The notes under the pieces were generated by a model. It had not been told where the DNA came from. It did no database searches and was given only the letters and a program-made list of their open reading frames with translations. A stretch of DNA of 64,000 bases from Novilysobacter_A longmucuonensis (GTDB lineage Bacteria > Pseudomonadota > Gammaproteobacteria > Xanthomonadales > Xanthomonadaceae). The translations under genes and the position numbers were made by a program. This document shows positions 7,684 to 15,708 of this stretch, piece after piece. How positions within the stretch are numbered: the first letter of the stretch is position 1; each line of letters begins with the position of its first letter. Location: positions 1-64,000 of the forward strand of contig NZ_JBJMAW010000014.1 in NCBI RefSeq assembly GCF_046600735.1, in the 5' to 3' direction.

Positions 7684-8349
7684 TCAACGGGTGACCTCGA
7701 CCACACCCTCCTCGATGAGCCGGCCGCGGACCACCCGGCGCGAGCCGATGTTCTCCACCGAGACGGTGCCGCCCGGAGTGGCCTTGCCAAGCGCGCGACC
7801 GGCCACGCGCACCTCGACCCCGCCCGCACGCGAGACCAGCACGACCGGGTCGCCACGGCGCAGCAGCGCACCGGTAGCCAGGTCGGCCTCGGTCAGCGCC
7901 GCGCCGCGCGGCAGGCTCAAGCGCGGCAGCCGGCCGATCAGCTGGGCCGGATCGCTGAAGCCGGCCCCCTCGCCGCTCATGTCGCGGCGCTGCACCGCCA
8001 ACTGGTCGGCAGTGATCGGCACACCGGCGCGGGCCGGGGTTTTGAGCACTACCACATCGGCCTCGCGCCGCAGGCGCACCGGCACGTACAGCCGCCAGCC
8101 GGGCGCATCATCGCAGCGCACCTCGACCGTGCGCGGGCTGGTTGGCACCGCCTGCAGCGGCTGGCCGCATCGTGCCATCCGCAGCGCCGGGTCGACGGTG
8201 GCCTCTGAGCCCGTGCCTTCGGCGCCGAGCGCGGCGAGGGCGGCCTGGCGGATCGCGTCGGGCTCGGTGATGGCCGTCCCTGCGGCCGACGACGCACTCG
8301 CGAGCAGCAGCAAGGCCGCCAGCCAGGCGGGTGGTGATCGATGGGGCAC
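7684..8349 (-). CDS. flgA: Flagellar P-ring assembly chaperone FlgA
   Basis: Periplasmic chaperone for P-ring assembly by FlgI. The chosen GTG start gives 221 aa with a clean signal peptide (AWLAALLLLASASSAAG) and follows an AAGGAG site by seven bases. An ATG 45 bases further upstream lies before the transcription start predicted from the sigma-54-type promoter, so it is unlikely to be used. The C-terminal SAF-type domain (about residues 95-220) carries the family features TPARAGVPITADQL, LPRGAALTEADL and RGDPVVLVSRAG. Confidence 0.93.
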   Translation of the reverse strand: MPHRSPPAWLAALLLLASASSAAGTAITEPDAIRQAALAALGAEGTGSEATVDPALRMARCGQPLQAVPTSPRTVEVRCDDAPGWRLYVPVRLRREADVVVLKTPARAGVPITADQLAVQRRDMSGEGAGFSDPAQLIGRLPRLSLPRGAALTEADLATGALLRRGDPVVLVSRAGGVEVRVAGRALGKATPGGTVSVENIGSRRVVRGRLIEEGVVEVTR

Positions 8350-8385
8350 GCGGACGCTCCTTGGCACTTGTTCCGTCGTGGACAA

Positions 8386-8400
8386 GCAAGTCATGTGCCG
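8386..8400 (-). promoter_or_regulatory. Sigma-54-type promoter of flgA
   Basis: On the minus strand it reads CGGCAC-ATGAC-TTGC, with the GG and GC pairs 12 bases apart as required for sigma-54. The predicted start is about 8374, 25 bases before the flgA GTG. Confidence 0.75.
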
Positions 8401-8469
8401 CGGGGCGCTTTGCCGGTCCCGCGTAGGGCCCTCGCCGCGCTGGAGCCCCCGCGGTCGCCCTTCTGCACT

Positions 8470-8562
8470 TGCTCTTCCGGTGCCCTTGCCCTTGCCTTTG
8501 CCCTTGCCTTGCCTTGCCTTGCCTTGCCTTTGCCTTTGCCTTGCCGTTGCCGCGTAAACCTA
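8470..8562. repeat. TTGCCT-type simple repeat
   Basis: A degenerate run of CCTTGC/CTTTGC units (clearest at 8482-8545) borders the four-hairpin element, much like the TTGCTG run beside copy 1. No coding capacity was seen. Confidence 0.7.
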
Positions 8563-8785
8563 GCCACCTCGTCACTCCACAGACCCCGAAGGGGCGGCGC
8601 ACATGGATGTGCGCCGTTTTTCGACCGAGCCATGGATGGCGAGTCGAAAAATCCCCGCGCTACTCCATGCCCGCACGGGAGGTGTGTCGAGGAGGACCCT
8701 TTCTTTGGTTACTTTCTTTGGGTCAGCAAAGAAAGTGACCCGCCTTCAGGCGGAAGCTCTTGACCTTGATCTTGATCATGATCTC
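8563..8785 (+). repeat. Four-hairpin element, copy 3
   Basis: Complete plus-oriented copy. Hairpin 1 (8595-8604/8607-8616) has stem GGCGCACAT/ATGTGCGCC; hairpin 2 has TTTTTCGAC/GTCGAAAAA around an inner GCCA/TGGC; hairpin 3 is ACTTTCTTTG/CAAAGAAAGT; hairpin 4 is CCGCCTTCAGGCGG. It ends in a CTTGAT simple repeat. Confidence 0.85.
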
Positions 8786-8825
8786 GTCGCGTCGCAACTT
8801 CCAAAAACATCCGCTGGCGGTAGAC

Positions 8826-9033
8826 AGGCAAAGATCAAATGCTTTCGCCTGAAGGCGAGTCACTTTCTTTGAAGGGCCAAAGAAAGTAACCAAAGAAAGG
8901 CCCTTCCTCGACACTTCAAACACCTCGCCGTGCGGGCGACGCGGGGATTTTCCGACTCGGCATCCTGCCTCGGTCGGAAAACGGCGGCCATCCATGGCCG
9001 CCGCCCCTTCGGGGTCTGTGGAGCGACGAAATG
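8826..9033 (-). repeat. Four-hairpin element, copy 4
   Basis: Minus-oriented copy facing copy 3. Hairpin 1 (8982-8991/8994-9003) has the GGCGGCCAT stem, hairpin 2 has TTTTCCGAC/GTCGGAAAA around GGCA/TGCC, and hairpin 4 is TCGCCTTCAGGCGA. A degenerate GTCAAC/GATCAAC repeat follows to about 9080, close to the cheV start. Confidence 0.85.
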
Positions 9034-9152
9034 GTTGATTGGCATCGCAAGGTCAACGTCAAGATCAACGTCGGGGCAAGGGCAAAAGCAATGCCGATCC
9101 AGCGGCCGCCCGTGCCGCTCAAGAAGCGCCGGCCACGGCCGACAACATCGCC

Positions 9153-10085
9153 ATGAGCCGCGACCTGCTGGACCGAATCGACCAACGCACCCGGCTGGCC
9201 GGCCACAACCGGCTGGCCTTGCTGCTGTTCCGGCTGGGCACGCGTCAGCTTTTTGGCGTCAATGTATTCAAGGTGCAGGAAGTCATCCCGCGCCCGCCGC
9301 TGTTCACCCTGCCGCAGCTGTCCGCCGCCTTCCGTGGCGCGGCCGATGTGCGCGGGCGGACCGTGGCGGTGCTGGACCTGGCCCGGGCGATCGGCCACGG
9401 CAGCCCGGACGACGGCCCGGAACCGCGCTACCTGGTGGTGACCGAGTTCAACCGCACCGTGCAGGGCTTCCTGGTGTCGGGGGTCGAGCGCATCGTCAAT
9501 ATCGCGGTCGAGGACATCCATCCGCCGCCGGACCTGGGCGGCGACTGCAACTACCTCACCGGCGTCACCCGCCACAACGGTGAACTGATCCAGCTGGTCG
9601 ACGTGGAGAGCGTGCTGGCCGAGGCGGTACCGCGCAGGAGCGAGGCCGGCGCGATCATGCCGCTGGCGCACGGCGGTGCGGCGCGCGAGGTGCTGGTGGT
9701 CGACGACTCGCGCGTGGCGCGCAACCAGATCCGCCAGGTGCTCGAGCAACTCGGGCTGCATGCCACCTTGCTGTCGGACGGTCGCCAGGCACTGGAGCAC
9801 CTGCAGCAACTGGCCGAAAGCGGCCGCGCGCCGACCGAGCGCTACGCCATGGTGATTTCCGATATCGAGATGCCGGCGATGGACGGCTACACGCTGACGA
9901 CGGAAATCCGTCGCCATCCGGCCCTGCGCGGCCTCTACGTGCTGCTGCACACCTCCCTGTCGGGGGTGTTCAACCACGCGATGGTCGAGCGCGTCGGCGC
10001 CGACGACTTTGTCGCCAAGTACTCCGAGCACGAGCTTGCGCAGCGCATCACCTCGCGCATTAACGCGTTGCAGATGGCCGCGTAA
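9153..10085 (+). CDS. cheV: Chemotaxis coupling protein CheV
   Basis: CheW-receiver fusion that couples receptors to CheA and may act as a phosphate sink. With the chosen ATG (MSRDLLDRIDQRTRLAGHNR) it has the usual family length, 310 aa. The CheW-like domain spans about residues 18-160 and the receiver about 178-308, with the acidic pair in VDDS (183-184) and phospho-acceptor D237 in SDIEMPAMDG. An in-frame start further upstream falls in the neighbouring repeat and encodes low-complexity sequence, so it was rejected. Confidence 0.95.
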   Translation: MSRDLLDRIDQRTRLAGHNRLALLLFRLGTRQLFGVNVFKVQEVIPRPPLFTLPQLSAAFRGAADVRGRTVAVLDLARAIGHGSPDDGPEPRYLVVTEFNRTVQGFLVSGVERIVNIAVEDIHPPPDLGGDCNYLTGVTRHNGELIQLVDVESVLAEAVPRRSEAGAIMPLAHGGAAREVLVVDDSRVARNQIRQVLEQLGLHATLLSDGRQALEHLQQLAESGRAPTERYAMVISDIEMPAMDGYTLTTEIRRHPALRGLYVLLHTSLSGVFNHAMVERVGADDFVAKYSEHELAQRITSRINALQMAA

Positions 10086-10104
10086 GCGGCTGTTTCCAAA
10101 GCAG

Positions 10105-10222
10105 CTTTGCTCCTTCCCCTTCAAGGGGAGAGCCGGGATGGGGATGGGTTGGCCTGGCGGCTGCGGTCTGGCGCAGAGCCACCCCATCCCCACCCAACCC
10201 TCCCCTTGAAGGGGAGGGCTGA
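10105..10222. repeat. Inverted repeat between cheV and flgB
   Basis: Arms CCCCTTCAAGGGGAG and CTCCCCTTGAAGGGGAGGG, each itself a palindrome, flank matched GGGATGGGGATGGGTTGG / CCCATCCCCACCCAACC segments. The whole can fold into one long hairpin. It may terminate cheV. Confidence 0.75.
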
Positions 10223-10230
10223 AGACGGCG

Positions 10231-10246
10231 TGGCACGCCGCTTGCC
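10231..10246 (+). promoter_or_regulatory. Sigma-54 promoter of the flgB operon
   Basis: TGGCACG-CCGC-TTGCC is an exact match to the -24/-12 consensus. Transcription would start near 10257, 23 bases before the flgB ATG. Confidence 0.9.
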
Positions 10247-10279
10247 TCGGTTCGGGGGAACACGCACCCCGGAGGGGCG

Positions 10280-10660
10280 ATGACCGAGCCAACTTCCTCG
10301 TTTCTTGGCGTCCATGGCACGGCGCTGGCGCTGCGCGAGCAGCGCATGCAGCTGCTGGCGTCCAACCTCGCCAACGCCGACACGCCCGGCTACAAGGCGC
10401 AGGACCTCGACTTCAACAGTGCCCTGCGAGCGGCGATGCAGCCCGTGGCCGGCAGCGGTGCGGGCACCGATGCGATCACCGCGGCAGCCAGCGGCGCGCG
10501 CTACGAGCGCCCCGCCAGCCAGCCCAGCATGGACGGCAACACCGTCGATGGTGATCGCGAGCACGCCGCCTTCGCCCAGGCCGCACTCGAATACCGCGCC
10601 TCGATGTCGTTCGTCGAAGCGAAGGTGCGCGGGATGCTGACCGCCATAACGGGCCAGTAA
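10280..10660 (+). CDS. flgB: Flagellar proximal rod protein FlgB
   Basis: Rod subunit at the base of the flagellar axis, exported by the type III apparatus. The 126-aa protein has the axial-protein motif near its N-terminus (LLASNLANADTPGYKA) and a C-terminal helix (AALEYRASMSFVEAKVRGML) for self-association. A GGAGG site lies upstream. It is first of the flgBCDEFGHIJKL series under a strong sigma-54-type promoter. Confidence 0.95.
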   Translation: MTEPTSSFLGVHGTALALREQRMQLLASNLANADTPGYKAQDLDFNSALRAAMQPVAGSGAGTDAITAAASGARYERPASQPSMDGNTVDGDREHAAFAQAALEYRASMSFVEAKVRGMLTAITGQ

Positions 10661-10673
10661 GGGAGACGACCGC

Positions 10674-11081
10674 ATGAGCAACCTGCCCATCTTCAACGTC
10701 GCCGGTTCGGCGATGCAGGCGCAATCGGTGCGCCTGAGCACCATCGCCAGCAACCTGGCCAACGCCGACTCGGTATCAGGCGATCCCGACGCGGTGTTCC
10801 GCGCCAAGCAGCCGGTGTTCTCGGCCGAGGCAGTCGCGGGCAAGCCCGAGCTGTCCGGGGTGCAGGTGACCGAGGTCACCGAGAGCACCGCCGCGCCTAT
10901 CAAGCGCTACGAGCCCGGGCACCCGCTGGCCGACGGCGAGGGCTACGTCTACGCCCCGGCGATCGATCCGGTCGCGCAGATGGTCGACCTGATTTCCGCC
11001 TCGCGGGGCTACCAGGCCAACGTCGAGGTGTTCAACACCGCCAAGGAGCTGGCGATGGCCACGCTCAACATGGGTAAATAA
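10674..11081 (+). CDS. flgC: Flagellar proximal rod protein FlgC
   Basis: A 135-aa rod subunit with the axial signature ASNLANADS and the family end (DLISASRGYQANVEVFNTAK). It starts 13 bp after flgB and ends 2 bp before flgD, consistent with one transcript. Confidence 0.95.
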   Translation: MSNLPIFNVAGSAMQAQSVRLSTIASNLANADSVSGDPDAVFRAKQPVFSAEAVAGKPELSGVQVTEVTESTAAPIKRYEPGHPLADGEGYVYAPAIDPVAQMVDLISASRGYQANVEVFNTAKELAMATLNMGK

Positions 11082-11083
11082 CG

Positions 11084-11749
11084 ATGAGCGCGATCACCGG
11101 CAGCAACGAACATCCCTACGGTTCGCTCGGCCTCGCCGCGCAGGCGCCGCCGCGCGACACCTCGCTGGGCCAGGCCGATTTCCTGCGGCTGATGACCGAG
11201 CAGCTCAAGCACCAGGACCCGCTCAAACCACTCGCCAACGCCGAGTTCCTCGGCCAGCTCGCGCAGTTCTCCACCGTGCAGGGCATCGAGGAGATGCAGG
11301 GCGCGATGGGCGCGATGGCCAGCGTGATGGAATCCGACCAGACCCTGCGCGCGGCCTCGCTGGTCGGGCGCGAGGCACTGGTCGAGGCCGACACCGTGCA
11401 GTTGGCGCCCGGCGCGCCGATGCGCGGCGAGCTTACCGCGCCCTCTGCCGGGCCGATCAGCATTGAAATCGTCGACAGTGCCGGGGCGATCGTGCGCCGC
11501 ACCACCGTCGACGCGCCCTCGGCCGGCACCGTGAACTGGGAGTGGGACGGTCTTGACGACGCCGGCAACCCCAGCGCCGGCGGCCAGTACACCATCCGCG
11601 CCAGCATCGGCACCGGCAAGCAGGCCGAGGCATTGCAGGTACGCATGGCCGGCCACGTCGACAGTGTCTCGATCGAGCCGCACGGGCTCGTCCTCAACCT
11701 TGCAGGGCTGGGTAGCCATTCGCTGTCGGCGATCCGCAGGGTCGGCTGA
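11084..11749 (+). CDS. flgD: Hook-capping protein FlgD
   Basis: Scaffold that caps the growing hook. Residues about 27-75 carry the conserved FlgD region (DFLRLMTEQLKHQDPLKP, EFLGQLAQFSTVQGIEEM). The central part (about 110-180) is the Ig/tudor-like region with TVNWEWDGLDDAGN. At 221 aa the length is normal. Confidence 0.95.
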   Translation: MSAITGSNEHPYGSLGLAAQAPPRDTSLGQADFLRLMTEQLKHQDPLKPLANAEFLGQLAQFSTVQGIEEMQGAMGAMASVMESDQTLRAASLVGREALVEADTVQLAPGAPMRGELTAPSAGPISIEIVDSAGAIVRRTTVDAPSAGTVNWEWDGLDDAGNPSAGGQYTIRASIGTGKQAEALQVRMAGHVDSVSIEPHGLVLNLAGLGSHSLSAIRRVG

Positions 11750-11834
11750 TGTCGCCGCGCCCAACCATCGACCTTCAGGTCGGCAATCAGATCCGCACCC
11801 CCTTCAGCACCCGGTCCACCCAGGAGCACACACC

Positions 11835-13055
11835 ATGAGTTTCCGCATCTCGCTCAGCGGCATGAACGCGGCTTCGGCCGACCTCAACGTCACCTCCAAC
11901 AACATCGCCAACGCAAACACCACCGGCTTCAAGCAGTCGCGCGCCGAGTTCGGCGACGTGTTCCCGGTGTCGGCCTTCGGCCTGTCGAAAAACGCGATCG
12001 GCGCCGGCGTGCGGCTCAACCAGGTCGCGCAGCAGTTCGACCAGGGCAACGTCGAGTTCAGCGGCAAGGCGCTGGACCTGGCGATCAGCGGGCAGGGTTT
12101 CTTCACCCTGTCCAACCAGGGCGCCAGCGTGTACTCGCGCGCCGGCAATTTCGGCGCCGACCGCGATGGCTACGTGGTCAATCCGTCCGGCCACCGGCTG
12201 CAGGTGTACCTGCCCAGCGCCACCGGCACCGGCTTCGACATGGGCCGCATGAGCGATTTGCAGCTGGCCAACGGCGACTCGCCGCCGCGCGCGACCGGCG
12301 AGATCGAGGTCGGCAGCAACCTGCCGGCCGATGCGGCGGCGCCGACCGTGGCGCCGTTCGATCCGACTGATCCGAGCAGCTACAACCACACCACCTCGCT
12401 GACGGTGTACGACTCGCTAGGCGCCTCGCACACCCAGTCGCTGTACTTCGTCAAGACCGCCAACCCCAACGAGTGGGAAGTGCATACCCAGATCGACGGC
12501 AACGCCGTCGGGGCGCCGGCCACGCTGCAGTACTCCGACATCGGCGAACTGCAGGCGCCGGTACCAGGCGAGATCGCGCTGCCCGACTACGATCCCGGCA
12601 ACGGCGCCGCGCCGATGGCGATCACCGTCGACGTGAGCGAGTCGACCCAGTACGGCGAATCCTTCAGCGTGTCCGCGCTAGTACAGGACGGCTATGCCAC
12701 CGGTCGCCTGACCGGCATCGAGGTGTCCTCGACCGGCGTGGTCAATGCGCGCTACACCAACGGCGTCTCGACTCCGCTGGGCCAGGTCGCAATGACCAAC
12801 TTCAGCAACCCGCAGGGTCTGCAGCCGCAGGGTGACAACGGCTGGTCCGAAACCTTTGAGTCCGGCCAACCGCGCCGCGGCGGCGCCGGTTCGTCCGAGT
12901 TCGGCCTGATCCAGGGCGGCGCGCTGGAAACCTCCAACGTCGATCTGACCGAGCAGCTGGTCAACATGATCACCGCGCAACGCAACTTCCAGGCCAACGC
13001 GCAGATGATCTCGACCCAGGACCAGATCACCCAGACCGTGATCAACATCCGCTGA
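11835..13055 (+). CDS. flgE: Flagellar hook protein FlgE
   Basis: Main subunit of the hook, 406 aa. The start MSFRISLSGMNAASADLNVT is standard for FlgE and is followed by SNNIANANTTGFKQSRAEF. The C-terminus (LTEQLVNMITAQRNFQANAQ) is the conserved axial end. An 85-bp gap separates it from flgD. A large hairpin lies downstream, before flgF. Confidence 0.96.
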   Translation: MSFRISLSGMNAASADLNVTSNNIANANTTGFKQSRAEFGDVFPVSAFGLSKNAIGAGVRLNQVAQQFDQGNVEFSGKALDLAISGQGFFTLSNQGASVYSRAGNFGADRDGYVVNPSGHRLQVYLPSATGTGFDMGRMSDLQLANGDSPPRATGEIEVGSNLPADAAAPTVAPFDPTDPSSYNHTTSLTVYDSLGASHTQSLYFVKTANPNEWEVHTQIDGNAVGAPATLQYSDIGELQAPVPGEIALPDYDPGNGAAPMAITVDVSESTQYGESFSVSALVQDGYATGRLTGIEVSSTGVVNARYTNGVSTPLGQVAMTNFSNPQGLQPQGDNGWSETFESGQPRRGGAGSSEFGLIQGGALETSNVDLTEQLVNMITAQRNFQANAQMISTQDQITQTVINIR

Positions 13056-13067
13056 AGCCAGTAGCTG

Positions 13068-13143
13068 GTCCGCAAAGGACGCAAAAAGCGCAAAAGGAAA
13101 GTTTTTCTATTTGGTCTTTGCGCCCTTTGCGCTCTTTGCGGAC
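13068..13143. repeat. Long hairpin between flgE and flgF
   Basis: GTCCGCAAAG...GCGCAAA and TTTGCGC...CTTTGCGGAC form an interrupted stem about 26 bases long. Each arm contains repeated GCAAA or TTTGC units. No promoter was seen between it and flgF, so flgF-L probably depend on read-through of this structure, which could lower or process the distal message. Confidence 0.7.
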
Positions 13144-13198
13144 AGCCTTGCCGACTTGATCGGCAGGCACCTGATCGGCAACAACAGGAGACACCACC

Positions 13199-13945
13199 GT
13201 GGACAAGGCCCTATACGTCGCGATGACCGGCGCCAGCGCCACGCTGAAGGCGCAGGCCTCGGTGTCGCACAACCTCGCCAACGCCAGCACGGTGGGCTTC
13301 CAGGCGACCTTGAGCGGCACGGTTGCAGCTCCGGTCGATGGCGCCGGCCACGCCTCGCGCGTCGCCGCCTCGCACCAGACGCTCGGGGTCAGCGCGCGCG
13401 CCGGGGCGGTGCACAACACCAGCAACGCGCTCGACGTGGCGCTCGATCCGGACCGCTGGCTGGCGGTGCAGGCGCCCGGCGGCGGTGTCGCCTACACCCG
13501 CGCCGGCAACCTGCAGCTCACCCCCAACGGCCTGCTGACCACCGCCTCGGGGCGGCCGGTGCTCGACCAAGGCGGCGCGCCATTGGCCATCCCCCCGCAC
13601 CAGTCGCTGAGCATCGGTGGCGACGGCACCATCTCGATCGTGCCGCAGGGTCAGCCGGCCAACACCATCGCCGAAGCCGGGCGGCTGCAGGTCGCCGCGG
13701 CCAATACCGCCGAGTTGGTCCGCGGCGAGGACGGCCTGATGTACGCCGCCCCCGACGCCGCGCCGCTGGCACCCGCCGCCGGCAAGGTACTGACCTCCGG
13801 CGCGCTGGAGGGCAGCAACGTGGACGCCACCTCGATGCTGGTTTCGATGATCCAGCTGTCGCGCCAGTTCGAGATGCAGGTACGCATCTTGCAGAAGGGC
13901 GACGAGAACGCGCGTGCGGCCAACACCCTGCTGTCCTCGCGCTGA
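13199..13945 (+). CDS. flgF: Flagellar proximal rod protein FlgF
   Basis: A 248-aa rod protein with a GTG start eight bases after an AGGAG site. The N-terminus (ALYVAMTGASATLKAQASV, HNLANASTVGFQA) and C-terminus (EGSNVDATSMLVSMIQLSRQ) are the FlgF/FlgG axial signatures. It sits directly before flgG. Confidence 0.94.
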   Translation: MDKALYVAMTGASATLKAQASVSHNLANASTVGFQATLSGTVAAPVDGAGHASRVAASHQTLGVSARAGAVHNTSNALDVALDPDRWLAVQAPGGGVAYTRAGNLQLTPNGLLTTASGRPVLDQGGAPLAIPPHQSLSIGGDGTISIVPQGQPANTIAEAGRLQVAAANTAELVRGEDGLMYAAPDAAPLAPAAGKVLTSGALEGSNVDATSMLVSMIQLSRQFEMQVRILQKGDENARAANTLLSSR

Positions 13946-13985
13946 TTTTTACGGCACACGCCACTGACATGAAGAGGAACACGCC

Positions 13986-14771
13986 ATGAGCCAGGCTCTA
14001 TGGATCGCGAAAACCGGCCTCGATGCGCAGCAGACGCGCATGGCGGTGATCTCCAACAATCTCGCCAACACCAATACCGTGGGCTTCAAGCGCGACCGCG
14101 CCAGCTTCGAGGACCTGCTGTACCAGACCGTGCGCCAGCCCGGCGGTGCCAGCTCCGAGCAGACCCAGTTGCCCAGCGGCCTGTCCACCGGCACCGGCGT
14201 GCGGGTCGCCGCCACCGCCAAGCAGTTCCAGCAGGGCAACCTGGCGCAGACCGGCAACGCGCTGGACGTCGCGATCAACGGCCGCGGTTTCTTCGAGGTG
14301 CTGCTGCCCGACGGCAGCCCGGCCTACACCCGCGACGGCAGCTTCCAGATCAATTCCCAGGGTGAGCTGGTCACCAACTCCGGCTACCCGGTGCAGCCGG
14401 GCCTGCAGCTGCCCGAGGGCGCGCAGAGCGTGACCATCGGCAGCGACGGCACGGTCTCGGTGCAGGTCGCCGGACAGGCCGAGGCGGTGCAGGTCGGTGC
14501 GCTGACCCTGGCCGACTTCGTCAACCCCGCCGGCCTGCAAGCCAAGGGCGAGAACCTTTATGTCGAGACCGGCGCCAGCGGCCCGGCGCAGCAGGGTGCG
14601 CCCGGCAGCAACGGCGCCGGCCTGCTGGTGCAGGGCGCGCTGGAGGGCTCCAACGTCAACACCGTGGAGGAACTGGTGTCGATGATCGAGACCCAGCGCG
14701 CCTACGAGACCAACGCCAAGGCGATCTCGACCATCGACCAGATGCTTGGCTTCCTCAACCAGAACCTCTGA
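13986..14771 (+). CDS. flgG: Flagellar distal rod protein FlgG
   Basis: Distal rod subunit of 261 aa, a typical length. The N-terminus (LWIAKTGLDAQQTRMAVISN, NLANTNTVGFKRDRA) and C-terminus (GSNVNTVEELVSMIETQRAY) match FlgG closely. A GAGGA site precedes the ATG. Confidence 0.96.
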   Translation: MSQALWIAKTGLDAQQTRMAVISNNLANTNTVGFKRDRASFEDLLYQTVRQPGGASSEQTQLPSGLSTGTGVRVAATAKQFQQGNLAQTGNALDVAINGRGFFEVLLPDGSPAYTRDGSFQINSQGELVTNSGYPVQPGLQLPEGAQSVTIGSDGTVSVQVAGQAEAVQVGALTLADFVNPAGLQAKGENLYVETGASGPAQQGAPGSNGAGLLVQGALEGSNVNTVEELVSMIETQRAYETNAKAISTIDQMLGFLNQNL

Positions 14772-14794
14772 TCCGCAACGCTTAGAGAGTCGCA

Positions 14795-15700
14795 ATGAAG
14801 ACGGTCGCCGCACTGATGAAGATCCCGAATCGCCGCTTTCAAGCCGTCATCCCCGCGAAGGCGGGGATCCATGCCGACGATGCGTCCGCCACCGCGCGGG
14901 CATGGATTCCCGCCTTCGCGGGAATGACGGCTGGAGGGTTCGTGCGCTCCGTGGTGTCGGTAGGCGGTTTGCTTTTCGTCGGCATATTGACTGGCTGCGC
15001 CACGGTGATGGGCGACGTGCGCCCGTTCGAGCCGGTGGTGCCGCAGGCGGCCTCGCCGTATGCGGCGCAGGTCGCCGTGCCCGATGCCGCAACGCCCGCC
15101 GGCATGCTCGCCCCGGCGGCCGCCGCCGACCCCGGCGGTTCGATCTACGCCGCGTCCAACCGCGGGAGCGGCAGCGGGCGCGGCCTGCGGCTGTTCCAGG
15201 ACAACAAGGCACGAGGCGTCGGCGACCTGCTGACCATCGTGCTGACCGAGCGCACCGCCTCGCGCTCGGTTGCGCAGACCTCTGTCACCAAGGAATCCGG
15301 CATCGGCCTGGGCGCGCCGATCGTCGCCGGGCTGCCGGTGACCTACGCCGGCCAGTCGATCCTCGAAGCCGAGATCGAGGGCACCCGCGACTTCACCGGC
15401 GCCGGCAACAGCGCGCAGAGCAACCAGCTCGACGGCGAGATCACCGTCACGGTGGTGCGCGAACTCGGCAACGGCAACCTGCTGGTCGCCGGCCAGAAGC
15501 GCATGCGCCTGAACCAGGGCGACGAGCTGGTCCAGGTTCAAGGAATCGTGCGCACCGCCGATATCGGTCCCGACAACCGCATCAGTTCCGACCGCGTCGG
15601 CGAGGCCCGCATCGTCTACGGCGGCCGCGGCACGCTGGCGCGGTCGAACGCGATGGGCTGGCTGGGCCGCTTCTTCAACTCCGCCGCCTTCCCTTACTGA
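14795..15700 (+). CDS. flgH: Flagellar L-ring lipoprotein FlgH, with a repeat inserted near its start
   Basis: Outer-membrane L-ring protein. Conserved FlgH sequence begins after the lipobox (LTGC) and includes RGVGDLLTIVLTERTAS and LLVAGQKRMRLNQGDE, ending NSAAFPY. From the chosen ATG the lipobox cysteine is residue 68, too deep for a normal signal peptide, because an 87-bp inverted repeat encoding AVIPAKAGIH...WIPAFAGMT lies in frame between MKIPNRRFQ and GGFVRSVVSVGGLL. In-frame alternatives are an ATG in the repeat (14924, Cys25) and a GTG at 14942 (Cys19) preceded by GGAGG. The real start is therefore uncertain; the body of the gene is intact. Confidence 0.9.
   Translation: MKTVAALMKIPNRRFQAVIPAKAGIHADDASATARAWIPAFAGMTAGGFVRSVVSVGGLLFVGILTGCATVMGDVRPFEPVVPQAASPYAAQVAVPDAATPAGMLAPAAAADPGGSIYAASNRGSGSGRGLRLFQDNKARGVGDLLTIVLTERTASRSVAQTSVTKESGIGLGAPIVAGLPVTYAGQSILEAEIEGTRDFTGAGNSAQSNQLDGEITVTVVRELGNGNLLVAGQKRMRLNQGDELVQVQGIVRTADIGPDNRISSDRVGEARIVYGGRGTLARSNAMGWLGRFFNSAAFPY
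14844..14930. repeat. GTCATCCCCGCGAAGG-type inverted repeat inside flgH
   Basis: Arms CCGTCATCCCCGCGAAGGCG and CGCCTTCGCGGGAATGACGG flank a 25-bp loop. The element is 87 bp, a multiple of three, so it keeps the flgH frame. Two related copies lie before flgJ and before flgL. Confidence 0.85.
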
Positions 15701-15708
15701 GGCCCGTC

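Noticed and set aside
8391..9033. Several open frames of 80-140 codons within the structured elements, with recurring KVTRLQAEAL-like translations
   Set aside because: They are translations of the hairpin repeat on either strand, change frame between copies and have no consistent ribosome site.
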